In this document: positions 44,440 through 52,409 of the stretch, in pieces | Position numbering within the stretch: the first letter of the stretch is position 1 | How the letters are laid out: each line of letters starts with the position of its first letter | Assembly: GCF_900114605.1 (NCBI RefSeq) | Contig: NZ_FOTP01000010.1 | Location: forward strand, 124,001-188,000 | Length of the DNA: 64,000 nucleotides | From: Bradyrhizobium sp. NFR13 | Lineage (GTDB): Bacteria > Pseudomonadota > Alphaproteobacteria > Rhizobiales > Xanthobacteraceae | Direction of reading: 5' to 3' | Notes under the pieces: generated by a model | What the model saw: the letters and a program-made list of their open reading frames with translations, nothing else | Told to the model about the DNA's origin: nothing | Databases searched by the model: none | Translations under genes and position numbers: made by a program

Positions 44440-45249
44440 CTATCGGTCGCGGAAGCGATCCATCAGCGCCTTGTCCTGACCGCCGTCGATTTCGATCATG
44501 GTGCCGTTGGCCATCTGCACGAGTGGTGATGCGAGCATCACGACGAGGTTTGCAACTTCCTCGACTTCGGCGATGCGGCCGAGCGGGATCGAAGCGGGTG
44601 CCAGCTTGTCGGCTTCCTCGTAGGAAATCTTCATGTCGCGCGACATGGCGTTGACGAGGCCGGCCCAGCGCTCGGTGCGAACCGGGCCCGGATTGACGGC
44701 GCAGAACGAGATGTTGTGACGGCCGTACTGACCTGCGAGCGACAGGGTCATGTTCTGACCGGCAGCGTTCGCCGCACCTGGCGCGATTTCCCAATAGGAT
44801 GGCTTGACGCCGTCATTGCCGATCAGGTTAACGACGCGGCCGCCCCCCTGCTTGACCATGATCGGCAGCGCGTAGCGCAGGCAGCGCACATAGCCCATGA
44901 ATTTGAGCTGGAGCGCCTGCTCCCAGTCGGCTTCGGTGAGGGTCTCGATCACACCGCCCGGTGCCGAACCGGCATTGTTGATCATCAGATCGATGCTACC
45001 GAGTTCCTTGGCGGCTTTCTCGACGAAGTTCTTGGCGTCCGCATCCTTGGTCAGGTCCGCGGTGATCGCGACCACCGTCACGCCGAACGCATTCCTGATC
45101 TCTTCGGCGGTTTTCTCGAGTGGCTCCATGCGTCGAGCGCAGATGGCGACATTGACGCCCTCCTTCGCCAGCGTCATCGCGATTGCCTTGCCGATACCTT
45201 CGCTGCCGCCGGTGACGAGAGCGCATTTGCCTTTGAGTTGGAGATCCAT
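44440..45249 (-). CDS. SDR-family protein lacking the usual catalytic residues
   Basis: The 269-residue protein has a normal SDR cofactor site (ALVTGGSEGIGKAIAMTLAK, NNAG as INNAGSAPGG, and VNPGPVRTERW). By my alignment the catalytic tetrad is replaced: the helix-4 Asn is Lys (QLKFMGYV), the Ser of the strand is in NLIGNDG, and the Tyr-x3-Lys motif reads Pro-x3-Asn (APGAANAAGQN). It therefore may not be an ordinary dehydrogenase. It ends the hydrolase/enoyl-CoA hydratase unit. A tolerant family with another active site is the alternative. Confidence 0.8.
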   Translation of the reverse strand: MDLQLKGKCALVTGGSEGIGKAIAMTLAKEGVNVAICARRMEPLEKTAEEIRNAFGVTVVAITADLTKDADAKNFVEKAAKELGSIDLMINNAGSAPGGVIETLTEADWEQALQLKFMGYVRCLRYALPIMVKQGGGRVVNLIGNDGVKPSYWEIAPGAANAAGQNMTLSLAGQYGRHNISFCAVNPGPVRTERWAGLVNAMSRDMKISYEEADKLAPASIPLGRIAEVEEVANLVVMLASPLVQMANGTMIEIDGGQDKALMDRFRDR

Positions 45250-45300
45250 GTGCGTGTCCTTCTGAGGTTGGCGGAAGTGGAATCGAAAATTGTCGGTAGA

Positions 45301-46089
45301 TCAGCTTCCCGTAAAGCGCGGGGGTCGTTTCTCGGCAAAGGCCTTGCGGCCTTCAGCGTAGTCAGCGCTGGCATCCGCCGCAGCATAGAACTGCTCGGCC
45401 TCGGCCAGGAGATCAGCATCATTTTTGCTCAGCGCACGAATGGCAGCCTTGGCCGCCTTGATCGTCAGAGGCGCGTTGCCCGCGATCTTGTGCGACAGCG
45501 CCGCGGTCATTGCCGTGACCTCCGCCTTCGGGACGATCACATGCACCGCGCCAAGCTCATAGGCGCGCGACGCGGGCAATCGATCGGCGGTGAACAACAC
45601 CTGACGCGTGGCGCCCGCGCCGAACACGCGGATGAAGCGCGCGATGCCGCGCGGGTCGTAGCCGAGGCCCAGCTTCGCCGCCGGAACGGCGAAGAAGGCG
45701 TCGGAGGCAGCCACGCGCATGTCGCAGCTCGCGGCAACCGATGAGCCGGCGCCCATGCAGCCGCCGAAGATCACGCCGATGGTCGGCTGCGGAATGGCCT
45801 CGATGGCAAGACAGGTACTCTCGACGAGATCGTCATAGGCGCGCGCATTGCCCTCGCCTGATCGAGCCGTCGCGAAATCGGAAATGTCCGCGCCAGCCGA
45901 GAACATGTCCTCGCCCTCGCCGCGAATGACCACCACACGCACGTCCTTGCGCGATCGAACGTCCTGCGCAAAGGCGGCGATCTTGTTCCACATCGCCGTG
46001 GAGATCGCGTTACGTCGTGCCGGATTGGCCAGACGCAGCGTCGCGATGCCGTCTGCAATATCGATGGAGATATCGCCGGGCGCTGTCAT
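45301..46089 (-). CDS. Enoyl-CoA hydratase/isomerase family protein
   Basis: A 262-residue crotonase-fold protein from the ATG at 46089 (MTAPGDISIDI). The oxyanion-hole motifs are FSAGADISDFA (about 62-72) and IGVIFGGCMGAGSSVAASCD (about 100-120). The first catalytic Glu position of true enoyl-CoA hydratases reads Met-Gly-Ala-Gly, so hydratase, isomerase or C-C hydrolase activity is open. The stop codon of the hydrolase is 4 bp upstream of the start, so the two are co-translated. The open frame upstream of 46089 is antisense noise. Confidence 0.85.
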   Translation of the reverse strand: MTAPGDISIDIADGIATLRLANPARRNAISTAMWNKIAAFAQDVRSRKDVRVVVIRGEGEDMFSAGADISDFATARSGEGNARAYDDLVESTCLAIEAIPQPTIGVIFGGCMGAGSSVAASCDMRVAASDAFFAVPAAKLGLGYDPRGIARFIRVFGAGATRQVLFTADRLPASRAYELGAVHVIVPKAEVTAMTAALSHKIAGNAPLTIKAAKAAIRALSKNDADLLAEAEQFYAAADASADYAEGRKAFAEKRPPRFTGS

Positions 46090-46093
46090 TGGA

Positions 46094-46954
46094 TCAGACC
46101 GCCGGCTTGTGCGACATCCAGCGACCGGACTCGGCCGCCGGGAAAAGCTCAGCCAGCGCTGCATTGAATGCCGCCGGCTCTTCGCTGGTGATGGTATGAC
46201 CGGCGCGCGGCAATACCAGAAGACCAGCCGTCGGCACCGTCCGCTTGAGGAAGATGCTGGGATCGAGGCACCAGTCGTCCTCGTCGCCAACAATGATCAG
46301 CAGAGGTGGCGTGAATTTTTCAAGTTGCGGCTTCATCTCCCATAGCATCGGGCGCTTGGCCTGCAGCTCGCGCATGGTCAGCGCATGCCCGACCGGGGAA
46401 TGATCGGCCAGCATCCGCGCAAACTCGGCAAAGCCGCGCGGGTCCTTGTTCTTATGCGTCTGACGCGTTGCACCATCAGCATAACGCGCTGCAGCGATCG
46501 GAAAATCGACCGTCTCGAACATCTTGGCGGTCTCACGCGAGGCTGCGCGGCCCTGCTCGACGAAAGCGGAATCTGGGCTGGAGCCGTAGCCGCAGCTGGC
46601 TGCGGTCACTGACAAACAACGACCCGGATAATGAATGCCGACATGCAGCGCTGTCGACGCGCCCATGGAATGACCGACGATATGCGCCTTGTCGATCTTC
46701 AGCGCATCCATCAGCGCGATGACGTCATCGCGCGCGATGTCCTGGCCGTAGCGCGCAGGATCGGTCGGTACGTCCGATGGCGGATAGCCACGCTGGCTAT
46801 AGGTGATGCAACGATAGGAGCGCGAGAAGTAGCGAAGCTGCGGCTCCCAGGTGCGGTAATCTCCCGCATACTCATGGACGAAAACCACAGGACTCCCGGT
46901 GCCGACTTCCTCATAATAGAGTTGCGTTCCGTCGGGGGTCGTCACGTGCGGCAT
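46094..46954 (-). CDS. Alpha/beta hydrolase
   Basis: The 286-residue hydrolase has the oxyanion/HG-type region VVFVHEYAGDYRTWEPQL, the nucleophile elbow GHSMGASTALHVG (Ser near residue 97), the acid in IIVGDEDDWCLDP, and the catalytic His in RAGHTITSEEPAAF. In a ring-degrading cluster it could cleave a C-C bond, a lactone or an enol-lactone. It is the first gene of a three-gene unit (hydrolase, crotonase, SDR), with a regulon operator 25 bp upstream of its start. Confidence 0.88.
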   Translation of the reverse strand: MPHVTTPDGTQLYYEEVGTGSPVVFVHEYAGDYRTWEPQLRYFSRSYRCITYSQRGYPPSDVPTDPARYGQDIARDDVIALMDALKIDKAHIVGHSMGASTALHVGIHYPGRCLSVTAASCGYGSSPDSAFVEQGRAASRETAKMFETVDFPIAAARYADGATRQTHKNKDPRGFAEFARMLADHSPVGHALTMRELQAKRPMLWEMKPQLEKFTPPLLIIVGDEDDWCLDPSIFLKRTVPTAGLLVLPRAGHTITSEEPAAFNAALAELFPAAESGRWMSHKPAV

Positions 46955-46978
46955 CGTCGCCTCCTGCAGTCAGAGCAG

Positions 46979-47002
46979 ATTTCATTTGCACACAAACGAA
47001 AT
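46979..47002. promoter_or_regulatory. Predicted regulon operator before the hydrolase unit
   Basis: The core TTTGCACACAAA (46985-46996) is flanked by ATTTC (46979-46983) and its complement GAAAT (46998-47002), a 24-bp interrupted palindrome and the most symmetrical copy. It lies 25 bp upstream of the hydrolase ATG, a position suited to repression. Confidence 0.65.
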
Positions 47003-47059
47003 GCTAGTAGCGTTATTTCACGACTGCAAGAGGATTTAGTGGATTCAATTTTGGCATAT

Positions 47060-47078
47060 CATTTGCAAACAAACGAAT
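47060..47078. promoter_or_regulatory. Predicted regulon operator before the NMT1-type ABC operon
   Basis: CATTTGCAAACAAACGAAT repeats the 46979 site with one core change. It lies 63 bp upstream of the binding-protein ATG. Two copies about 75 bp apart in this divergent region could each serve one side. Confidence 0.6.
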
Positions 47079-47140
47079 ATCGCAACGCCGCATAAACCGA
47101 TCGAAAAGCCACGCGCCACAACGTTTCTTGAGGAGATGTC

Positions 47141-48121
47141 ATGACCGGACTTTCGCGACGCGCCTTCACAATGGGCACGGCTGCTACGCTGATGAGCAGC
47201 GCGCTCGCAACAAACTCGCAGGCGCAGACGCCGACAAAAATCCGCGTGGGTAGTCTGACACTTCCCGTCTTCGCACCGATCATCGTCAACATCATGAAAG
47301 CGCAGAAGTTCGATACCAGGAACGGTTTCGAGGCAGAGGTTCAGGTCTACCCTTCTTTCTCTGCTTATTATGCGGGCCTCGCTACCGGCGAAATCGACAC
47401 GCTCATCGGCGGCCCAACGTATTTCCAGAAGCTGCGCCTGGAAGGCGTGCCGCTGCAAATCGTTGCAACAGGTGCGACGCTCGCCGATCTCGTCATCATC
47501 ACCAAGGATCCCGCCATCAAGTCGCTCGCCGACCTGAAAGGCAAGCAACTCGCCGCCGACATGGGTAGCGGACAATTCCAGATCCTGTCGATCTACGCAA
47601 AATCGAAAAAGCTGGACCTCGCCAAGGACATGACACTGGTCAACGCGAATTTCGCTGTCGCGCGTGCGCAGCTTGCCGCCAGCCGCGTCGATGCCGCGAT
47701 GATCATCGAGCCGATCGCCACGATGATGATGAAGGACGATCCGTCGCTGAAAATCATCTTCAACGCCAACGACGGCTGGAAGGAGATCGCAGGCACCACC
47801 GGCTGGGAGCTGGTCTATGCCATGCGCGAGGACACCATCAAGAAGGCACCTGACGCGCCGAAGAAGTTCGTGGCCGCACTCGCTGACGTCACCAAATATC
47901 TGCGTACCGATCCTGATGGCGCCGACAAGATCGCGGTCGAGACGGTGAAGCTGCCTCCCGGCATCCTGAAGGAAGCCGTGCTCGCCAAACGCTGGGACTT
48001 CGACGCCAAGCCAGCCTGGGACGCCACCGAACGCAAGAGCATCTGGGATACGTTCGAGCGCGCCGTCGCCGCCGGCTTCCATCCAAAGCTGCCTGACGAA
48101 GCGATCATCTATGCCCCCTGA
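47141..48121 (+). CDS. NMT1/THI5-type ABC transporter binding protein
   Basis: The 326-residue protein has a twin-arginine signal (LSRRAFTMGTAATLMSSALA) and the nitrate/taurine-type SBP fold: KIRVGSLTLPVFAPIIV, FSAYYAGLATGEIDTLIGGP, IKSLADLKGKQLAADMGSGQ, and ARAQLAASRVDAAMIIEPIA. Relatives bind sulfonates, nitrate, pyrimidines, phthalate or other aromatics. Placed beside aromatic-type catabolic genes and sharing their operator, it probably imports the same compound or a precursor. The ATPase and permease follow with overlapping ends. Confidence 0.88.
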   Translation: MTGLSRRAFTMGTAATLMSSALATNSQAQTPTKIRVGSLTLPVFAPIIVNIMKAQKFDTRNGFEAEVQVYPSFSAYYAGLATGEIDTLIGGPTYFQKLRLEGVPLQIVATGATLADLVIITKDPAIKSLADLKGKQLAADMGSGQFQILSIYAKSKKLDLAKDMTLVNANFAVARAQLAASRVDAAMIIEPIATMMMKDDPSLKIIFNANDGWKEIAGTTGWELVYAMREDTIKKAPDAPKKFVAALADVTKYLRTDPDGADKIAVETVKLPPGILKEAVLAKRWDFDAKPAWDATERKSIWDTFERAVAAGFHPKLPDEAIIYAP

Positions 48122-48922
48122 TGAGGCACGGACTGCCACGCCATTCGAGGAACCGATCTTCGAAAGGTCACCGCGAAGCCTGATGATCTCCAGCCTGCCG
48201 CGCGAGACGATCATATCGATCGTGCTCTTCGCGGTGGTCTGGCAAATCATGTCCTATCTGGCGCCATCGCTGGGGATACCCGCTTTCGCGATCCCCGGCC
48301 TCGGCCGTATCGCCGAAAGCCTGACCAAGATTACCCCGCTCGACGTCGCGGTGACGCTCGGCCGCGTGCTGCTGTCGCTGGTCGTCTCCTTCGTCATCGG
48401 ACTGCTGGTGGCGGTGCTGATGTATCTGTCCGGGAGCGTCGAGAAATATCTGCGCCCGATGGTGCGTATCCTGATGGCTGTGCCGGTCGTTTCCTGGATC
48501 CTGTTCGCGGTTCTGTGGTTCAAGGGCGTCGAATTCCGCATCGTCTTCGTGCTGGTTGTGGTTTGCGCGCCGGTTTTCACGGTCGATGCCCTCGACAACA
48601 TGCGCGAGGTGTCGCGCGACCTGAAGCAGATGATCCGCTCCTTCCGGCCGACGCCGCTGCAGTTCTTTCACAAGCTGATGCTGCCGGCGATCACGCCGGG
48701 GATCATCACTAGCTGGAAGATCACGCTCAGCCTCGCCATACGCGTCGTGACCATCGCCGAACTCGTCGGCGCAGTCACGGGCATCGGGCATCAGCTGTCG
48801 GTCGCGCAGGAACTGTTCTCTGTTGCCGACGTGTTTGCCTGGACACTGGTGCTGGTCATCCTGCTGTTTCTCCTTGAGGCGTTGCTGGTGCAACTCGAAA
48901 CACGTGTCCTGCGGTGGCGAGC

Positions 48923-48926
<4 letters not shown>
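48111..48926 (+). CDS. ABC transporter permease (SsuC/TauC type)
   Basis: The 271-residue permease has about six helices and the SsuC-type EAA-like loop (SFRPTPLQFFHKLMLPAITP). It begins 11 bp inside the binding-protein gene and ends in the ATGA overlap with the ATPase gene, so the three genes are tightly coupled. The N-terminal 25 residues are hydrophilic (ARTATPFEEPIFERSPR), a normal cytosolic tail. Substrate unknown. Confidence 0.88.
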
Positions 48927-49705
<779 letters not shown>

Positions 49706-49728
49706 ACAACGATCCACCGACCTCTCCA

Positions 49729-49758
49729 CGTCATGCCCGGGCCTGTCCGGGCATGACG
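49729..49758. terminator. Hairpin between convergent genes, interspersed repeat type
   Basis: Arms CGTCATGCCCGG (49729-49740) and CCGGGCATGACG (49747-49758) are exact complements around GCCTGT. Such CGTCAT-CCGG palindromes are common intergenic repeats in this bacterial group (from memory). There is no T-run. It may end both transcripts. Confidence 0.5.
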
Positions 49759-49776
49759 GAGTGAGTCGTAGCTACC

Positions 49777-50625
49777 TCACCCCATAATCGCCTTGGCGGC
49801 GTTACCCATGGCTTCCACCGACGCATCGCCCGTATCCGCGAAGCACAGAATGCGACATGGGCATGACTCGAGCCCGTCATAGCGCCAGGGGAATGCGCCG
49901 ATCAGGCAGCGCTGGTTGAGCATGAGTTCGATGTCGCCGCCGATATTCTCGGCATGCAACAGACCTTCCTGGAACGCGTAGTTGTGGAACGGGAACATAT
50001 CGGCAGAGACATGCCGGCCCGAGAGCTTGTGCGTGTATTCGAAAGTGCCGAAGAATTCAGCCGGCGTCTTGCCGTGTTTCTTGGTGAACTGCGCCGCGAT
50101 GTCCGGACGCATGTTGCGGATCGAGGTGTTCATGGAGTGATCGCAGGACCCGGTATCCATGCCGAACCACTTGATCTTCTTCTCGAGCATCCAGTGCAGC
50201 GTGTCGAGGTTCGGGCCCGGATGATAGCAGAAGTATTTCACCAGATCTTGCTGTGCCTGGCCTTCGTAATATTTGTGCCATCCGGTGTGCAGGATCAGGA
50301 TGTCACCTTCGCGGATGTCGGCACCCGAGCTCTCGATGATCTCCGGCGTGATCACGGCCCAGTCATGCATCTTGCTGGAGATGTCGACAACGACGCCGCG
50401 ATTGAAAAGGTAATCCAGCGGCAGCGAGGCCATGTCGCCCTTACGCCCGTCGGTGGCGTGCATCGCGCCGTCGAAATGGGTGCCGGCATGCAGCGCCGTC
50501 TCGATCCGCTGCGCCACGATCATCTGCGTCTGCAGGTTCTGGGCATAATACATCTTGTTGCCGGCATAGCCGACCCAGCCGGGCGTGTGGATGTTCATGA
50601 CGTGGGAGAGATCGACGACTTTCAT
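49777..50625 (-). CDS. Cyclase-family metal hydrolase
   Basis: The 282-residue protein contains the HAGTHFDGAMH motif, the H-x-G-T-H-x-D signature of the cyclase/kynurenine formamidase/isatin hydrolase family. These enzymes use Mn or Zn to hydrolyse N-formyl, lactam or imide bonds. Further support is LSHVMNIHTPGW at the start, DILILHTGWHKYY and WFGMDTGSCDHSMN. The start at 50625 (MKVVDLSHVM) has an AAGGAC ribosome binding site; ATGs five and 21 codons upstream are weaker. A ring-opening role after the Mo hydroxylases is attractive but inferred. Confidence 0.85.
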   Translation of the reverse strand: MKVVDLSHVMNIHTPGWVGYAGNKMYYAQNLQTQMIVAQRIETALHAGTHFDGAMHATDGRKGDMASLPLDYLFNRGVVVDISSKMHDWAVITPEIIESSGADIREGDILILHTGWHKYYEGQAQQDLVKYFCYHPGPNLDTLHWMLEKKIKWFGMDTGSCDHSMNTSIRNMRPDIAAQFTKKHGKTPAEFFGTFEYTHKLSGRHVSADMFPFHNYAFQEGLLHAENIGGDIELMLNQRCLIGAFPWRYDGLESCPCRILCFADTGDASVEAMGNAAKAIMG

Positions 50626-50672
50626 GGTGCTGTCCTTCATCGTTTCGGGGCGCCCACCGGCAGGTGGAAATC

Positions 50673-50690
50673 GTAAGCATGCAAACAATT
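50673..50690. promoter_or_regulatory. Predicted regulon operator (degenerate copy) before the cyclase gene
   Basis: On the minus strand the site reads TTTGCATGCTTA, matching TTTG-N4-CAAA with two changes in the second half. It lies about 50 bp upstream of the cyclase start. Taken alone it would be weak; it is listed because the other units of the cluster have the same element. Confidence 0.35.
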
Positions 50691-50920
50691 CTGCGCAATG
50701 CCCGGAGATGCAGGATCAGGGCCAGAAACAGACCGACAAACGCCGGGCTGCCACGACAATCCTCGATTGTGAAAGCGCCGTTCAGCGCTTGCGTTGACAT
50801 CGATATACCCGGCGGATACGCCAATTTAATGAACTGCTGCAAAGACAGCGTCAGCGATGCGGCCACTGCCGTTTCGGTGCAGGTGCCACGATCAGGCACG
50901 TTACCAGGAGTGGCGTTGCC

Positions 50921-52222
50921 ATGATGGATTTCGCCACCCGGGTCCACAATCACAACTACCGGCTCGATCCGATCATCCGGTCATTGCTGGACACCGACTT
51001 CTACAAATTCCTGATGCACCAGTTCATCTGGATGCTCTATCCGAAGGTGCCCGTGACCTTCGGCCTGATCAACCGCACCAGGACCGTCCGGCTCGCCGAG
51101 ATCATTCCAGAGGCTGTGCTGCGCGCCCAGCTCGATCATGCCCGCACGCTCTCATTCCGTGAGAACGAACTGATCTGGCTGGCGGGTAACCGCTTCTATG
51201 GCCGCCGCGACATCTTTCGTCCGGAATATATCGAATACCTGCGCAGCTTCAGGTTGCCTGACTACAAGCTTGAGACCATCGATGGTCAATATGTCCTGAC
51301 TTTCGAAGGCTCCTGGGCCGAAGTCACCATGTGGGAAATCTATGCGCTCGCCATCGTCAGCGAGCTGCGCTCGCGGATTGCGATGTCCACCCTCGACAAA
51401 TTCGAGCTCGACATTCTCTACGCCCAGACCAAGACCAAGATCTGGAACAAGATCAAGAAGCTCAAGTCCCATCCCGACCTCAGACTTGCGGAATTCGGCA
51501 CGAGGCGCCGTCACGGCTATCTGTGGCAGGAATGGGTGACGGACGCGATGGCCAATGAGCTTGGCCGCAGCTTCGTCGGCACCTCCAACGCCCTGCTCGC
51601 GTTCAAGCATTCATTCGAGGCCATCGGCACCAATTCGCATGAATTGCCGATGGTGTTCGCCTGCCTCGCCGAGAACGACGAGCAGTTGAAGACCGCACAA
51701 TATGACGTGCTGGCCAAGTGGCAGGAGGTCTATGACGGCGAGCTCCTGATCATCCTGCCCGACACATTCGGCATGACGCAGTTCCTGCGCGATGCGCCGC
51801 CCTGGGCCTCGAAATGGACCGGTATGCGCATGGACAGCAAGGAGCCGGTTGCGGCAGGCGAGGAGATGATCGCCTGGTACGCCATGCGCGGCGAGGATCC
51901 GCGCAAGAAACGCGCGATGTTCAGCGACGGGCTCGAAGTCGATCTGATGATCGATCTGCATCAGCGCTTCCGCGGCCGTATTCGCGAGAGCTTCGGCTGG
52001 GGCACCATGGCCACCAACGACTTCCGCGGCGCCCATCCGCGCGGCCTCGACACACTCGATCCGATCAGCCTGGTCTGCAAGGTGACCGCCGCGAACGGCC
52101 GCCCGGCGGTGAAGCTATCGGACAATCCGGCCAAGACGACTGGCTCAAGCCCTGCGGAAATCGAACGCTATCTGCGCATCTTCGGCCGCGAGGGTGTCGC
52201 CGAGCAACCAGTGATCGTGTAG
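50921..52222 (+). CDS. pncB: Nicotinate phosphoribosyltransferase
   Basis: The 433-residue enzyme converts nicotinate and PRPP to nicotinate mononucleotide in NAD salvage. The N-terminal DPIIRSLLDTDFYKFLMHQF, the catalytic-loop SFVGTSNALLAFKHSFEAIG with the conserved His region, and C-terminal DPISLVCKVTAANGRPAVKL identify PncB. Length matches E. coli PncB (400) with a modest extension. It is divergent from the cyclase gene and is a housekeeping gene, though a nicotinate-related substrate for the cluster would give the neighbourhood some meaning. Confidence 0.93.
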   Translation: MMDFATRVHNHNYRLDPIIRSLLDTDFYKFLMHQFIWMLYPKVPVTFGLINRTRTVRLAEIIPEAVLRAQLDHARTLSFRENELIWLAGNRFYGRRDIFRPEYIEYLRSFRLPDYKLETIDGQYVLTFEGSWAEVTMWEIYALAIVSELRSRIAMSTLDKFELDILYAQTKTKIWNKIKKLKSHPDLRLAEFGTRRRHGYLWQEWVTDAMANELGRSFVGTSNALLAFKHSFEAIGTNSHELPMVFACLAENDEQLKTAQYDVLAKWQEVYDGELLIILPDTFGMTQFLRDAPPWASKWTGMRMDSKEPVAAGEEMIAWYAMRGEDPRKKRAMFSDGLEVDLMIDLHQRFRGRIRESFGWGTMATNDFRGAHPRGLDTLDPISLVCKVTAANGRPAVKLSDNPAKTTGSSPAEIERYLRIFGREGVAEQPVIV

Positions 52223-52245
52223 GTCGACGACAGCCACAAATTCAA

Positions 52246-52333
52246 CTGTCGTCGCCCGACTTGATCGGGCGATCCAGTAAACTCATGTGTAGCGGCGTGT
52301 ACTGGGTCACCCGATCAAGTCGGGTGACGACAG
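52246..52333. repeat. Long intergenic inverted repeat, 34-bp arms
   Basis: Arms at 52246-52279 and 52300-52333 are complementary with about three mismatches, around a 20-base loop. Each arm contains its own smaller palindrome (CCCGACTTGATCGGG, an interrupted self-complement). The type (GTCGTC-CCCG...CGGG-CCAGTA) recurs in Bradyrhizobium/Rhodopseudomonas genomes from memory. It lies between convergent pncB and the acyl-CoA synthetase gene. Confidence 0.65.
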
Positions 52334-52356
52334 AAGAGCGACAAATACAAAGAAAA

Positions 52357-52380
52357 CGCCGCCCGGTTTCCCGGACGGCG
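52357..52380. terminator. Bidirectional terminator between pncB and the acyl-CoA synthetase gene
   Basis: Stem CGCCGCCCGG / CCGGACGGCG with a TTTC loop. On the minus strand it is followed by TTTTCTTTG, and on the plus strand by CTTTGTTTT, so it can stop transcription from both convergent genes. Confidence 0.75.
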
Positions 52381-52409
52381 CTTTGTTTTGTGTATCGTCG
52401 GAAGGCCGC

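Noticed and set aside
47051-47061. TGGCATATCAT before the NMT1-type ABC operon as a sixth oxalate-type operator
   Set aside because: Only the first half of the element is present and the second half is replaced by the other palindrome; most likely chance.
50641-52222. Link of pncB with the catabolic cluster as evidence for nicotinate degradation
   Set aside because: pncB is a common salvage gene, and divergent position alone is not enough; the Mo hydroxylase subunits do not show a nicotinate-specific mark that I can recognise.
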